Made by a program: the position numbers and the translations under genes. DNA of 64,000 bases from Holophagales bacterium (GTDB lineage Bacteria > Acidobacteriota > Thermoanaerobaculia > Multivoradales > Multivoraceae). The notes beneath the pieces are model-generated. The model made no database searches and had not been told where the DNA came from. It saw nothing but the letters and a program-made list of their open reading frames with translations. Shown piece by piece: positions 28,286 to 37,291 of this stretch (position 1 is the stretch's first letter; each line of letters starts with the position of its first letter). The stretch is taken from assembly GCA_009836625.1 (NCBI GenBank), contig VXVC01000004.1, positions 575,037-639,036 on the forward strand. Direction: 5' to 3'.

Positions 28286-30054
28286 GGCTTCACCTCGATG
28301 CGGGCGCTCGCCGTCTGGCGCGACACGGGATCGTGAACCGTGACTACCAACGAATGCGGCAGGTGTCGCATCTCGACGTCGGCGCGGAACCAGTGCACGC
28401 TGTCCGGGGAAGGAGCGGTGTCGTGACGCAAGTCGAGGGGAATCGCCGGCTGTTCCGCCCGCCAGCCGTCGTGATCGATGGTGGCGAAGCGAACTTCCAA
28501 TCGCTGCACGTACCGGCCGTCCCACGGCACCGCGGTGAAGGTCCCGATGGGGATCGCGACATCCACCGGCACGTTCATTCTCTTCCCGCGCAGGGACCTG
28601 GTCGCGCCGGTTCTCACCCTCAGCCGAGCCACGTCCTCTTCCGTCTGCTGCGGAAAGAGGAGATGTCGCTGAGCCTCCATGTCGGCTTCGGTAGCCCGCG
28701 ACAGGTCCAGATAACCGCGGCGGGCCCGCACCTGGACACCCGGGTGCTGGACCTGGACCTCTATCTCGCGCACGCGATCGTCGCGCCGGTACTCGGGCGC
28801 GAAACCCAGCCAGTAGAAGTTTGACGTGTCGCTGGCGACCAGCTCGAGAGCCGAGATGTTGCTCCCGGCCATGAACGCCATGCCGCCCGTGTCGCGCGCG
28901 ACGTAGCGCAGGTTCTGCCACAACCTCATGTTCGGCGAACCGGTCTGCTGGTCCATCGGGTAGATCGTGTAACCGAGCAGGTTGGCGGTGTCGATCAGAC
29001 CGTCCAGCAATTGGAGATCGGTGCGCAGCCCGGCACCCCGACCGGAGGGCCGGAACTCCCCGGTCGGCCAGTAGCCCGGCAGGAGCAGGAGCACCTTGCG
29101 TCCCTCCGGCGGATCGAGCGCGCGCATCGTCGAGACCACGGCATCGACCGACAGGCTCAGATCCTGTTCAAGGATCGAGGCCCTGGCTTCCTGCTCGAAA
29201 CTGTCGGGCTTCATGTTGGCGAACACCAGGTCGGACGCGACGATCGCTCCCGCGGCTCCCAGGCCCTCGGAAACGACCGCACGGCTGTCGAGCAGCGCCT
29301 CCCCTCCTGCGTTGCGGTCCACGTGTGCTGAGATGCCACCACCTCGAGCCACCAGGTCGGCCGCGGCTTCGGACGCATGGCTCTGCGGCCCGGCATCGCG
29401 GAAGTACGCGGCCGTTCCACCACCGCCTCCGGTGAATGTCCTGAGGATCCGCCGGGAATCCAGGAGGCCTCGAAAACGTCGACCCCGATCGAGCTCCTCG
29501 AGCGCAGCCGACGTGGCACCGCGATCCGTCGTGAACGGACTCAGGAGCGCCAGGCGCCCGTCGTTCTGGACGACCACAGCCACACGGTCGGCCGGATCCA
29601 GCAGGCCCAGCCTGTCCGCAAAACCCCGCAACACCGGCCGTCTCAGCGCCCGCAGCGAGCGCTCATCGTCTACGAAGAGGACGTAATTCGTGGCCACGAC
29701 TTCGCCATCGCCCACGGCCGGAGGCACGTCGGCGCCAGACGTCGGTCGCGCACGTCCCCGCGAGACCTCGGTGAAGTACTCGACCTCGACCTCCTCACCG
29801 TCGACCAGCACCAGGAAATCGTCCGCCGCGAGCCCTGACACGCGGTCACCCTCACCGTCCTCGACGACGACCTCGAGATTGACAACACGGACGTCGATTT
29901 CCTCGCCGAAAGCGACCTCAGATGAGGACAGGGCGTCCGGCTCCTGGCCTGCCGCGGGATACCCGAACGCCAGGGCGGCCACCAGGAGGGTCAGTAGGCA
30001 CCAACAGTAACTCCGTCTTCCGTCGGGCCTTGAACAGAGGTTCCCGATCGTCAT
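28282..30054 (-). CDS. VWFA-related acidobacterial-type exported protein (tandem copy 3)
   Basis: 590 aa and first gene of the tandem. The ATG at 30054 is preceded by GAGGAG at good spacing; an alternative upstream GTG (30087) has none. Signal peptide ends near PAAGQ. Core motifs: EIDVRVVNLEVVVEDGEGD, FVDDERSLRAL, STMRALDPPEGRKVLLLLPG, NFYWLGFAPEYRRDDRV, RRGYLDLSR. It has an extra glycine-rich insertion of about 60 residues (TFTGGGGGTAAYF onwards) between the VWA core halves. A possible -10 box TATGGT lies at 30076-30081 on this strand. Divergent from the amidase gene. Confidence 0.87.
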   Translation of the reverse strand: MTIGNLCSRPDGRRSYCWCLLTLLVAALAFGYPAAGQEPDALSSSEVAFGEEIDVRVVNLEVVVEDGEGDRVSGLAADDFLVLVDGEEVEVEYFTEVSRGRARPTSGADVPPAVGDGEVVATNYVLFVDDERSLRALRRPVLRGFADRLGLLDPADRVAVVVQNDGRLALLSPFTTDRGATSAALEELDRGRRFRGLLDSRRILRTFTGGGGGTAAYFRDAGPQSHASEAAADLVARGGGISAHVDRNAGGEALLDSRAVVSEGLGAAGAIVASDLVFANMKPDSFEQEARASILEQDLSLSVDAVVSTMRALDPPEGRKVLLLLPGYWPTGEFRPSGRGAGLRTDLQLLDGLIDTANLLGYTIYPMDQQTGSPNMRLWQNLRYVARDTGGMAFMAGSNISALELVASDTSNFYWLGFAPEYRRDDRVREIEVQVQHPGVQVRARRGYLDLSRATEADMEAQRHLLFPQQTEEDVARLRVRTGATRSLRGKRMNVPVDVAIPIGTFTAVPWDGRYVQRLEVRFATIDHDGWRAEQPAIPLDLRHDTAPSPDSVHWFRADVEMRHLPHSLVVTVHDPVSRQTASARIEVKP

Positions 30055-30145
30055 GCCTGTCTCCTCTGAGGCGACACCATAGTCCACGTCCTGATTCGAT
30101 CACGCCAGTGTGTTGCAAGCGGGGTGCCACCAGGTCTGCCGCTGC

Positions 30146-30151
30146 TACCCT
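30146..30151 (+). promoter_or_regulatory. Candidate -10 box for amidase (leaderless-type)
   Basis: TACCCT with 7 bases to the ATG at 30159 and no Shine-Dalgarno sequence between them. The arrangement suggests transcription begins at the start codon. Confidence 0.5.
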
Positions 30152-30158
30152 CCGCGCC

Positions 30159-31646
30159 ATGAGCGAACCCTCTCCCGTCATCTCCACCGATCCGGCGCCG
30201 GCTCTGGACGCGGCGTACTGGTCCGCCATCGCAGCGGCCACCGCTATCCGGACCGGCCACGTCTCTTCTCGCGAGTATCTCGAGCACCTGCTCGACCGCG
30301 TCGAGCGCCTGAACCCGCCGCTCAACACCGTCGTCACCCTGGACGCCGAGCGCGCCCGCCACGAAGCGGACGCCGCCGACCAGGCGCTGGCGGAGGGCCG
30401 GTCTCTGGGGCCGCTCCACGGCGTGGCGATCACGATCAAGGACTCCTTCCAGACGATCGGCATGCGCACGACCTCCGGCGCCCCCGAGCTCAGCGGCCAC
30501 GTCCCGGAGGTCGACGCCCTGCCCGTGGCCCGGCTCCGCGCCGCCGGCGCCGTCGTCTTCGGCAAGACGAACCTGCCGATCTACGCGGGCGACACGCAGA
30601 GCTACAACGAGGTGTTCGGGCAAACGAACAACCCCTGGAACCTCGAGCGGACGCCCGGCGGTTCCTCGGGCGGTTCCGCCGCCGCGCTCGCCGCGGGACT
30701 GACTCCGTTCGAACTCGGCAGCGACATCGGCGGCTCGATCCGCGGCCCCGCCTCGACCTGCGGCGTCTTCGGGCACAAGCCGAGCTACGGCATCGTGCCG
30801 GCGCTCGGCCAGATACCGGGACCGCCCGGCACCCTGACCCAGGCCGACATCGCGGTCGCCGGTCCGATGGCGCGCACCGTCGAGGACCTGGAGCTCGGCC
30901 TCGACATCCTCGCCGGACCGGACGAGTGGCACGCGCCCGGCTACCGGTTGGACCTGCCGCCGCCTCGCCACGAGGACATCTCCGACTACCGGGTCGCGGT
31001 GTGGTTCGACGAAGACTCCTGTCCCATCGACGACCGCGTGCGAGAACGCCTCGAGGCCGCCGCGGAGACCCTGGAGGCGACCGGGGCCACCGTCGACCGC
31101 GCGGCCCGGCCCGACTTCACGTTCGACTACGCGACGCGCGTCTTCGGCCAGCTCCTGGGCGCCGCCATGTGCGGCGGCTTCAGCCACCAGGAGATCGAGG
31201 AACTGGCCGTGCGCGGCCTGCGCGAAGAGGAGGAAGGCGCGCTCGCCGCGCGCTGGGCCTCGCAACGCCACCGCGCGTGGCTGTCGGCCAACGAGCGCCG
31301 CCTCCAGATGCGCCGCAAGTGGCGCGAGTTCTTCAAGGAATGGGACGCCGTGCTCCTGCCCTCCCTGCCGACCACCGCGATCCCCCACGACCACAGCGAA
31401 CCGATGGGTGCGCGCCGGATCACGGTCAACGGCGAAGAGCGCGCCTACGGCGAGCAGACACTCTGGGTCGGCCTCACCGGAGTCGCCTACCTGCCGGCGA
31501 CCGTCATCCCGGCCGGCGCCGCGGCGGACGGCCTGCCCGTCGGCCTTCAGATCGCGGGGCCGTTCCTGGAAGACCGCACGACGCTCGACCTCGCCCGGCG
31601 GCTGAGCGACCGGATCGGCGGTTTCGAGCGCCCGCCAGGCTACTGA
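30159..31646 (+). CDS. Amidase-signature family amidase
   Basis: 495 aa. The Ser-cisSer-Lys catalytic set of amidase-signature enzymes is visible: lysine in AITIKDSF (about 94), the GGSSGGSAAALAAG glycine/serine stretch (about 168-181), and the nucleophile region GSDIGGSIRGPAS (about 187-199). It has no signal peptide, so cytoplasmic. It is not a GatA by context: no gatB or gatC nearby. Substrate unknown. It ends by overlapping the 3' end of phhA (31640-31646). Confidence 0.92.
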   Translation: MSEPSPVISTDPAPALDAAYWSAIAAATAIRTGHVSSREYLEHLLDRVERLNPPLNTVVTLDAERARHEADAADQALAEGRSLGPLHGVAITIKDSFQTIGMRTTSGAPELSGHVPEVDALPVARLRAAGAVVFGKTNLPIYAGDTQSYNEVFGQTNNPWNLERTPGGSSGGSAAALAAGLTPFELGSDIGGSIRGPASTCGVFGHKPSYGIVPALGQIPGPPGTLTQADIAVAGPMARTVEDLELGLDILAGPDEWHAPGYRLDLPPPRHEDISDYRVAVWFDEDSCPIDDRVRERLEAAAETLEATGATVDRAARPDFTFDYATRVFGQLLGAAMCGGFSHQEIEELAVRGLREEEEGALAARWASQRHRAWLSANERRLQMRRKWREFFKEWDAVLLPSLPTTAIPHDHSEPMGARRITVNGEERAYGEQTLWVGLTGVAYLPATVIPAGAAADGLPVGLQIAGPFLEDRTTLDLARRLSDRIGGFERPPGY

Positions 31647-32578
31647 CGCCCGGCGTCCAGGAAGGAGCGCAGGTCCTCCCGGCTGACCGCCGGCTCGCCG
31701 GGGGCGACGTTGTCCAGACGACCCTCGCCAAGCCAGCGCTCCAGACGTCGCACTTCGCCCTCGAGGTGGCGGAAGCCGTCGACGACGAAGAGCAGCGGCT
31801 GCAGCGAGTCGATCTCGAAGCTCTGGTTCATGACCCATTCGAGCTGGAAGGGCGCCCGCTGCACTCTGCGCGACTCGAGCGAGTGTGCGATCTCGCCCGC
31901 CGAACTCAGGAGGCCGCTGCCGTAGGCGCAAAGGCCGGCGCCGCCCGGACGGCGCATCAGGCCGAACTCGATCGTGAACCAGAAGAACCGCGCCAGCGCC
32001 CTAAGCGCGCTCTCGACGCTTCGGCAGTCGCCGTCCCGGACACGGAGCGCGGCCGTCCGCGCCGCCTCTCCGAAGCGGACCAGCACGTCCGCGAAGGCGG
32101 GGTCCGTGTGCATCGGTACGTGTCCGGCCAGGTCGTGGAAGATGTCCGGCTCGGGCAGGTAGTCGAGCCGGTCGCCGTCGCGCACCGTGATCGTCGTCGG
32201 GAACTCCCGGCGGCGCAGGCAGTCGAAGAACAGGTAGGCCGGGACGTAGCCGCTGACCGCCCGCGCCTTGAACCCGCTCAGCGGCTCGAGGAAGCGGTTG
32301 ATGTCCTCCAGCCGGGGAATGCGATCCGGATCCAGGCCCAGTCGCGCCACGCCGTCGAGGAAGCGGGGATGGGCGTACCGCTCCCACTTGCCGGCAAGCG
32401 CCTGGTACAGACGCCTCCAGGTCTCCTGGTTCGCCTCGCTGTAAAGACCGTAGGGCTGCTCGACGAACAGGTCGCCGCGGGTCTGCGCGCGCTCGATGAA
32501 GGCGGCCCGGCCCGTCGTGAGGTCCCCGCCGGCAATCGAGCGCCCCGCCGAGGTCTCAATCGCGCCGGCTACAGGCAT
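31640..32578 (-). CDS. phhA: Phenylalanine 4-monooxygenase
   Basis: 312 aa. It hydroxylates phenylalanine to tyrosine with a tetrahydropterin and non-haem iron. Iron ligands: His148 and His153 in FHDLAGHVPMH, and Glu204 in FTIEFGL. The His-to-Glu spacing is about ten residues longer than in the classical enzymes because of an insertion around RVRDGDCRSVES. A strong AAGGAGG site lies in the 13-base gap after hppD, so phhA is the third gene of the aminotransferase-hppD-phhA operon. The pterin-recycling phhB gene is not in the window. Confidence 0.95.
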   Translation of the reverse strand: MPVAGAIETSAGRSIAGGDLTTGRAAFIERAQTRGDLFVEQPYGLYSEANQETWRRLYQALAGKWERYAHPRFLDGVARLGLDPDRIPRLEDINRFLEPLSGFKARAVSGYVPAYLFFDCLRRREFPTTITVRDGDRLDYLPEPDIFHDLAGHVPMHTDPAFADVLVRFGEAARTAALRVRDGDCRSVESALRALARFFWFTIEFGLMRRPGGAGLCAYGSGLLSSAGEIAHSLESRRVQRAPFQLEWVMNQSFEIDSLQPLLFVVDGFRHLEGEVRRLERWLGEGRLDNVAPGEPAVSREDLRSFLDAGRQ

Positions 32579-32591
32579 TGCTCTCCTCCTT

Positions 32592-33752
32592 TCACAGGTT
32601 TCCCCGCGCCGCCTGCTCGCGCTCCAGCGCGACGAACAGGCTCTTGAAGTTGCCCGCGCCGAACCCGGTGGCCCCGTGCCGCTCGATGATCTCGTAGAAC
32701 AGCGTCGGCCGGTCCTCGACCGGCTTGGTGAAGATCTGCAGCAGGTAACCGTCCTCGTCGCGGTCGGCGAGGATGCCGAGCTCCGCCAGACGATCGATCG
32801 GCTCGTCGATCTTCCCGACCCGTTGCTCCAGGTCCTGGTAGTAAGCCGCCGGCACGTGGAGGAACTCGACGCCGTTCTCGCGCAGCCGCGCGACCGTGCC
32901 GAGCATGTCGTTCGTCCGGCAGGCGACGTGTTGCACGCCGGGCCCCTCGTGGAACTCGAGGAACTCCTCGATCTGCGACTTCTTCCGGCCCTCGGCCGGC
33001 TCGTTGATCGGGAACTTGATCGTGCCCGTGCCGTCCTGCATCACCTTCGACATGAGCGCCGAGTACTCGGTCGAAATCGCCTCGTCGTCGAAATGGACGA
33101 GCTGACTGAAACCGAGCACCTGCGAGAAGAAGGCCGCCCACTCGTTCATCCGTCCCAGTTCGACGTTGGCCACCACGTGGTCGATCGCGACCAGGCCGCA
33201 GTCCCGGCCGGCAGCCGCTCCGGGTATCACGGGCGCAGCCTGGAAGCCGGGACCGAAGACGCCGCCGTAGCCCCGGCGATCGATGAACTGAAGCACGCAG
33301 TCGCCGTAGAGACGGATCGACGCGTGCCGGAACCGGCCGTGCTCGTCCGCGGCCGTCGCCGGCGCCGCGGCCACCTCCGCGCCCCGGGCCACGGCGGCGT
33401 CGAACGCAGTGTCCGCGTCCGGCACGGACAGCGCGATGACCGCGACCGAATCGCCGTGCCGGCTCACCGAGCGCGCGGCGTGATGCGAGGAGTGGAGACC
33501 GCTGGTCAGCAGCAGCCGGATGTCTCCCTGCTCGACGAGGTAGGACGCGCGTGCCCGCTCTCCGGTCTCCAGACCGCGGACCGCGGTGCACTCGAAGCCG
33601 AAGGCGTGGCAGTAGTAGGCGGCCGACTGTTTCGCGTTGCCCACGTACAGCTCCAGATGATCGAAGCCGAGGATGGGACAGAAGTCCTCGTCCGCGACAG
33701 CGCTCGCCGCCGGATAGCCGGTCCCCTTGGTCTCCGTTGCCACCAGACTCAT
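32592..33752 (-). CDS. hppD: 4-hydroxyphenylpyruvate dioxygenase
   Basis: 386 aa. It converts 4-hydroxyphenylpyruvate to homogentisate. It has two vicinal-oxygen-chelate halves; the Fe(II) ligands are His192 (IDHVV), His275 (GVQHVACRTND) and Glu354 (LFYEIIERHG), with the family motif LLQIFTKP. The ATG at 33752 overlaps the aminotransferase stop (ATGA) and is preceded by AGGAGG; a longer reading from 33788 would lie within that gene. Homogentisate dioxygenase and later steps are not in the window. Confidence 0.97.
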   Translation of the reverse strand: MSLVATETKGTGYPAASAVADEDFCPILGFDHLELYVGNAKQSAAYYCHAFGFECTAVRGLETGERARASYLVEQGDIRLLLTSGLHSSHHAARSVSRHGDSVAVIALSVPDADTAFDAAVARGAEVAAAPATAADEHGRFRHASIRLYGDCVLQFIDRRGYGGVFGPGFQAAPVIPGAAAGRDCGLVAIDHVVANVELGRMNEWAAFFSQVLGFSQLVHFDDEAISTEYSALMSKVMQDGTGTIKFPINEPAEGRKKSQIEEFLEFHEGPGVQHVACRTNDMLGTVARLRENGVEFLHVPAAYYQDLEQRVGKIDEPIDRLAELGILADRDEDGYLLQIFTKPVEDRPTLFYEIIERHGATGFGAGNFKSLFVALEREQAARGNL

Positions 33753-35041
33753 CTTCCTCTTCCTCCTGTTGTCTGTTCCCGCCGCCATTCCCGTAGGCAG
33801 GCCGCGAACTTCGCCACCGCTACGCGCAGCGACTCCGGCTCCAGTGTCGAGAAACTCAACCGGACCGCGTTGGCCGGCGCGTCAAGGTCATGGACGTCGG
33901 CAAAAGCCGCCGACGGAACGAAAGCCACGCCGTGCTCGGCCAAAGCCCGCTCGAGCAGTCGCTCTCCATCCGTGTCAGGAGGCAGCTCGACCCAGACGAA
34001 CATGCCACCGGCCGGTTCGGAGAACGCGCAACCGTCCGGGAGTTGATCCTCGAGCTCTTCGAGCATCGCGTCCCGGCGTCTCCTGTACGTGGACCGCAGG
34101 AGCTCGAGATGGCGGTCGAAATCGAGGTCGGCCAGCAGACGTCCCACGGCAAGCATCGTCAGTCTGGAGCATTCGAGATCGCCCGCCTCCTTGACGGCCG
34201 CGAACCTGTCGACCAGCGGTGCCGGCAGGCGCATCCAGCCGACGCGCAGGGCCGGCGCCAGGATCTTCGAGAACGTGCCGACATGGATGACCCGCTCCGA
34301 ATCGAGAGCGGCGAGCGGCCGCTCGAACTCCCCGTCGCAGCAAAGCAGGCCGTAGGGGTCGTCCTCGAGAATCGCGAAATCGTAGTCCCTGGCCAGGACG
34401 ACGAGCCGCTCGCGTTTCTCCCAGGTCAGACTCACTCCGAGCGGGTTGTGAGCGTCCGGGATCACGTACACGAGACGCGGCCGTTCCCCGGCAAGCAGGC
34501 ATCGCTCCAGGGCCTCTACGTCGAGCCCGTCGTCCAGGCTGCTGGGCAGGGTGAGAAGCCGCGGAGAGTGCGGCGCCAGCGCCTCGCGGACGCCGGTGTA
34601 GACGAAGCGCTCCAGCGCGACGCACTCGCCCCTCGCCACCAGGGCTGCGACCGCCACCTGAAGCGCCTGCTGGGCCCCCGCGGTGATCAGGATCTCTTCC
34701 GGGCGACACGGAACTCCGCGCCGCCGCATCAACAGAGCGATCTGTTCCTTCAAGTCTCCGCTGGGCGGCCCGTACTGCACCGACCGCGGGTCCGCCAGCA
34801 GCTCGCGCAGCTTCTCGCCATAGGCGTCGCGCGGAAACAGATCGACCGCCGGCAAGCCACCGGCCAGCGACGTCACGTCGCGTCGAGCAACCCGGTTCAC
34901 CAGACGCCGCAGCAGGGAGCGTTCGCGGCCGCGAAGCCAGGGCGCCAGCAAGTGCGCCATCACGGGCTGCCCGGGCACCCGACCCCCGAGCGGTGGGCGA
35001 AGGTCAGCGTTCGTGGTGTGATGATGTATCTCTACGTCCAT
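33749..35041 (-). CDS. PLP-dependent fold-type I aminotransferase (probable aromatic aminotransferase)
   Basis: 430 aa. Class I/II aminotransferase: SLAGGLPAVDLFP at the N-terminus, GAQQALQVA, the aspartate in PDAHNPLG, the DDPYG strand, PLP lysine in GTFSKILAPALRVGW, and a C-terminal arginine in NAVRLSFS. The subgroup resembles 2-aminoadipate/aromatic aminotransferases (LysN/MocR-like catalytic domain without the DNA-binding part). As the first gene of an operon with hppD and phhA, it most likely makes 4-hydroxyphenylpyruvate from tyrosine. The start is uncertain: ATG 35041 (chosen), a TTG at 35077, or ATG 34960. None has a clear ribosome-binding site. Confidence 0.88.
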   Translation of the reverse strand: MDVEIHHHTTNADLRPPLGGRVPGQPVMAHLLAPWLRGRERSLLRRLVNRVARRDVTSLAGGLPAVDLFPRDAYGEKLRELLADPRSVQYGPPSGDLKEQIALLMRRRGVPCRPEEILITAGAQQALQVAVAALVARGECVALERFVYTGVREALAPHSPRLLTLPSSLDDGLDVEALERCLLAGERPRLVYVIPDAHNPLGVSLTWEKRERLVVLARDYDFAILEDDPYGLLCCDGEFERPLAALDSERVIHVGTFSKILAPALRVGWMRLPAPLVDRFAAVKEAGDLECSRLTMLAVGRLLADLDFDRHLELLRSTYRRRRDAMLEELEDQLPDGCAFSEPAGGMFVWVELPPDTDGERLLERALAEHGVAFVPSAAFADVHDLDAPANAVRLSFSTLEPESLRVAVAKFAACLREWRREQTTGGRGR

Positions 35042-35077
35042 TGTTTGGACTATATCGGAACCAACCAAGCCAAACAA
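35041..35077. promoter_or_regulatory. Candidate Lrp-type operator in divergent promoter
   Basis: TTGTTTGG (35041-35048) and CCAAACAA (35070-35077) form a perfect 8-bp inverted repeat spaced by 21 bases, in a region much more AT-rich than its surroundings, between the aminotransferase operon and the Lrp-family gene. Probable autoregulatory and operon-control site (inference). Confidence 0.5.
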
Positions 35078-35141
35078 GTTCAGATTCCACTCTCGCGGCT
35101 CTCATCCGGGCCGACTCCCACTCTGTGCAAGAATCCGCGCG

Positions 35142-35705
35142 ATGGAACCCAAGAGCAACCACCAAAGCACCGAGTCCCAGCGCTCGGTCCGCCGCCCCCT
35201 CGACGCCACTGACTACGCGATCCTCGGGTTGCTGCAGGAGGACTCGAACCGCACCGACGCCGACCTGGCGCGGCGCGTCGACCTGTCCGCCTCGGGCCTG
35301 AAGAAGCGCCTCCGCAAACTCGAAGACCGCGGCGTGATCCAGCGCCAGGTCACGCTGCTGGATCGCAACGCCGTGAACCTCGGCCTGCTCTGCTTCGTCC
35401 AGGTCTTCCTCAGCCACCACCAGGCGGACGCGGTGCGCCACTTCAGCAAGGTGATCAGCGAGCTCCCCGAAGTGCTCGAGTGCCACTTTCTGACCGGTGA
35501 GCACGACTACCTGCTGAAGATCGTGGCCCGCGACTACCGGCACCTGGAACACATCCTGGCGGACGAACTCGCCGCGATCCCCGGCGTCGACCGTCTGCTC
35601 ACCAGCATCGTGCTGAACGAGATCAAGCGGACCACCGCGCTGCCGCTCGAGTCCCGGACTCCGACCGTGGTAGCGGCCACGGCGGACGAAGACGAACGCC
35701 GTTGA
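35142..35705 (+). CDS. Lrp/AsnC family transcriptional regulator
   Basis: 187 aa. The N-terminal winged helix-turn-helix (LDATDYAILGLLQEDSNRTDADLARRVDLSASGLKKRLRKLEDRG) is followed by a RAM ligand-binding domain (VFLSHHQADAVRHFSKVI to VLNEIK). A 20-residue basic/polar N-terminal extension and a 25-residue C-terminal tail are unusual additions. Divergent from the aminotransferase-hppD-phhA operon, so it probably senses an aromatic amino acid or related compound and controls that operon (inference). It may also lead the ThDP-IDH genes that follow on the same strand, though a separate -10 box lies before them. Confidence 0.92.
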   Translation: MEPKSNHQSTESQRSVRRPLDATDYAILGLLQEDSNRTDADLARRVDLSASGLKKRLRKLEDRGVIQRQVTLLDRNAVNLGLLCFVQVFLSHHQADAVRHFSKVISELPEVLECHFLTGEHDYLLKIVARDYRHLEHILADELAAIPGVDRLLTSIVLNEIKRTTALPLESRTPTVVAATADEDERR

Positions 35706-35715
35706 GCCCGCTTGC

Positions 35716-35721
35716 TACCCT
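35716..35721 (+). promoter_or_regulatory. Candidate -10 box before ThDP-enzyme gene
   Basis: TACCCT, preceded by TTGC, 9 bases before the ATG at 35731; same element as before the amidase gene. Confidence 0.4.
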
Positions 35722-35730
35722 CCCGCTCCG

Positions 35731-37287
35731 ATGAACGGCGCCCAGGCCATGCTCCGGACCGCGGCCAACGCGGGCGTCGAAGTCTGCTTCGCGAATCCCG
35801 GCACGTCCGAGATCCACCTCGTCGCCGCGCTCGACGAGATCCCCGGCGTGCGCGGCGTCCTCGCCCAGTTCGAAGGGGTGGCCACCGGCGCCGCCGACGG
35901 GTACGGCCGCATGACCGGCAAGCCCGCCCTGACTCTGGTTCATCTCGGACCGGGCTTCGCGAACGGATTCGCCAACCTTCACAACGCCCGCCGAGGACGC
36001 ACTCCCCTGGTCAACGTGATCGGTCACCACCCGACATGGCACCGGAACTACGATCCGCCGCTCAACACCGAGGTCGAGAGTCTGGTCCGGGCTGTGTCCG
36101 ACTGGCAGCGCACCGCGGCCTCCGCGGAGCACATCTCCCGCGACATGGCGGACGCCATCTCGGCGGCGCGCCGCCATCCCGGACAGATCGCCACCCTGAT
36201 CGTGCCCACCGACTGCCAGTGGAACGAGGCGTACGGTCCGATCGTCGAACCGACTCCGCCACCGGCCGCACTCGTCGGCCCCGAGGCGGTCGAGCGGGCG
36301 CGCATCGCCACGTCGAAGGGTGAGCGAACGATGCTGATGCTCGGCAGCTCCGGCTTCACCGAAGCCGCCCAACGCCAGGCCGCCCGGGTGCAGGCGAAGA
36401 CCGACTGCCGGCTCACTGCCGAGACCTTCTGCGGACGCATGGAGCGCGGCCCCCATCTGCCGGCGCTGCCGCGAGTGCCCTACTTCCCCGAACAGGCGGT
36501 TGAGTTCTTCCGCGGCGTCGACACGGTGGTCCTGGCCGGCGCTCTCGATCCGGTCGCCTTCTTCGGCTACGAGGGTGGAGTCAGCCGTTTGATCCCGGAG
36601 TCGACGGAGGTCGTCGTCCTCAGCCATCCAACCGAGGACAGCGGCCACGCCCTCCGCGAACTGGCCGGCGCGCTCGACGCGAAGGAAGAACCGCCGGCCC
36701 GGAACATCGAGAGACCGCCGGTGCCCTCCGGCCCGATCGGAGTCCGCGTCGCCGCTCAGGCGATCGCCGCCACCCTGCCCGAGCAGGCGATCGTGATGGA
36801 CGAGGGGATCACCGCCGGCGCCGGCTTCTACCCCGCCACGATGAACGCACCGGCCCACACCTATCTCCAGGAGAACGGCGGGGCGATCGGCATGGGCCTG
36901 CCGGCTTCCCTCGGGGCCGCGATCGCCTGTCCGGACCGCAAAGTCCTGAATCTCGAGGGCGACGGCAGCGGCCTCTACACGATCCAGGCGCTGTGGAGCC
37001 AGGTCCGCGAGGGCGTCGACGTCGTCAACCTCGTGTTCGCGAACGACGTCTACCGCATCCTCCAGGTGGAGCTGCACCGCGCCGGGGTCGAGGAGCTCGG
37101 GCCGCAGAGCGTCAACCTGACCGACCTCTCCGGCCCCCGCGTCGAGTGGCTCGATCTGGCCCGGGGCTTCGGCATGCCGGCGGTCCAGGTGCGGACCGGC
37201 GAGGAGCTCACGGAGGCGCTCGAGCGCGGCTTCGCCGAACCGGGTCCCTGCCTGATCGAGGCGATGGTCGACGACAGAGCCTCCTAG
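35731..37287 (+). CDS. ThDP-dependent enzyme, acetolactate synthase/benzoylformate decarboxylase-like
   Basis: 518 aa. The N-terminal ThDP-binding half includes the activating glutamate in AQFEGVATGAADGYGR. The C-terminal half holds the diphosphate-binding GDGSGLYT motif with a downstream asparagine (FANDVYRI). The FAD-type central domain is shortened. It is usually annotated as an acetolactate-synthase large-subunit-like protein; the shape fits 2-oxoacid decarboxylases such as benzoylformate decarboxylase equally well. No small regulatory subunit gene is adjacent. In the context of aromatic genes, a phenylglyoxylate- or phenylpyruvate-type 2-oxoacid is a reasonable candidate substrate (inference). 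Confidence 0.8.
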   Translation: MNGAQAMLRTAANAGVEVCFANPGTSEIHLVAALDEIPGVRGVLAQFEGVATGAADGYGRMTGKPALTLVHLGPGFANGFANLHNARRGRTPLVNVIGHHPTWHRNYDPPLNTEVESLVRAVSDWQRTAASAEHISRDMADAISAARRHPGQIATLIVPTDCQWNEAYGPIVEPTPPPAALVGPEAVERARIATSKGERTMLMLGSSGFTEAAQRQAARVQAKTDCRLTAETFCGRMERGPHLPALPRVPYFPEQAVEFFRGVDTVVLAGALDPVAFFGYEGGVSRLIPESTEVVVLSHPTEDSGHALRELAGALDAKEEPPARNIERPPVPSGPIGVRVAAQAIAATLPEQAIVMDEGITAGAGFYPATMNAPAHTYLQENGGAIGMGLPASLGAAIACPDRKVLNLEGDGSGLYTIQALWSQVREGVDVVNLVFANDVYRILQVELHRAGVEELGPQSVNLTDLSGPRVEWLDLARGFGMPAVQVRTGEELTEALERGFAEPGPCLIEAMVDDRAS

Positions 37288-37291
37288 CAGC

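Noticed and set aside
30051-31931. 626-codon open frame antisense to the amidase gene
   Set aside because: The amidase-signature catalytic set on the + strand is unambiguous.
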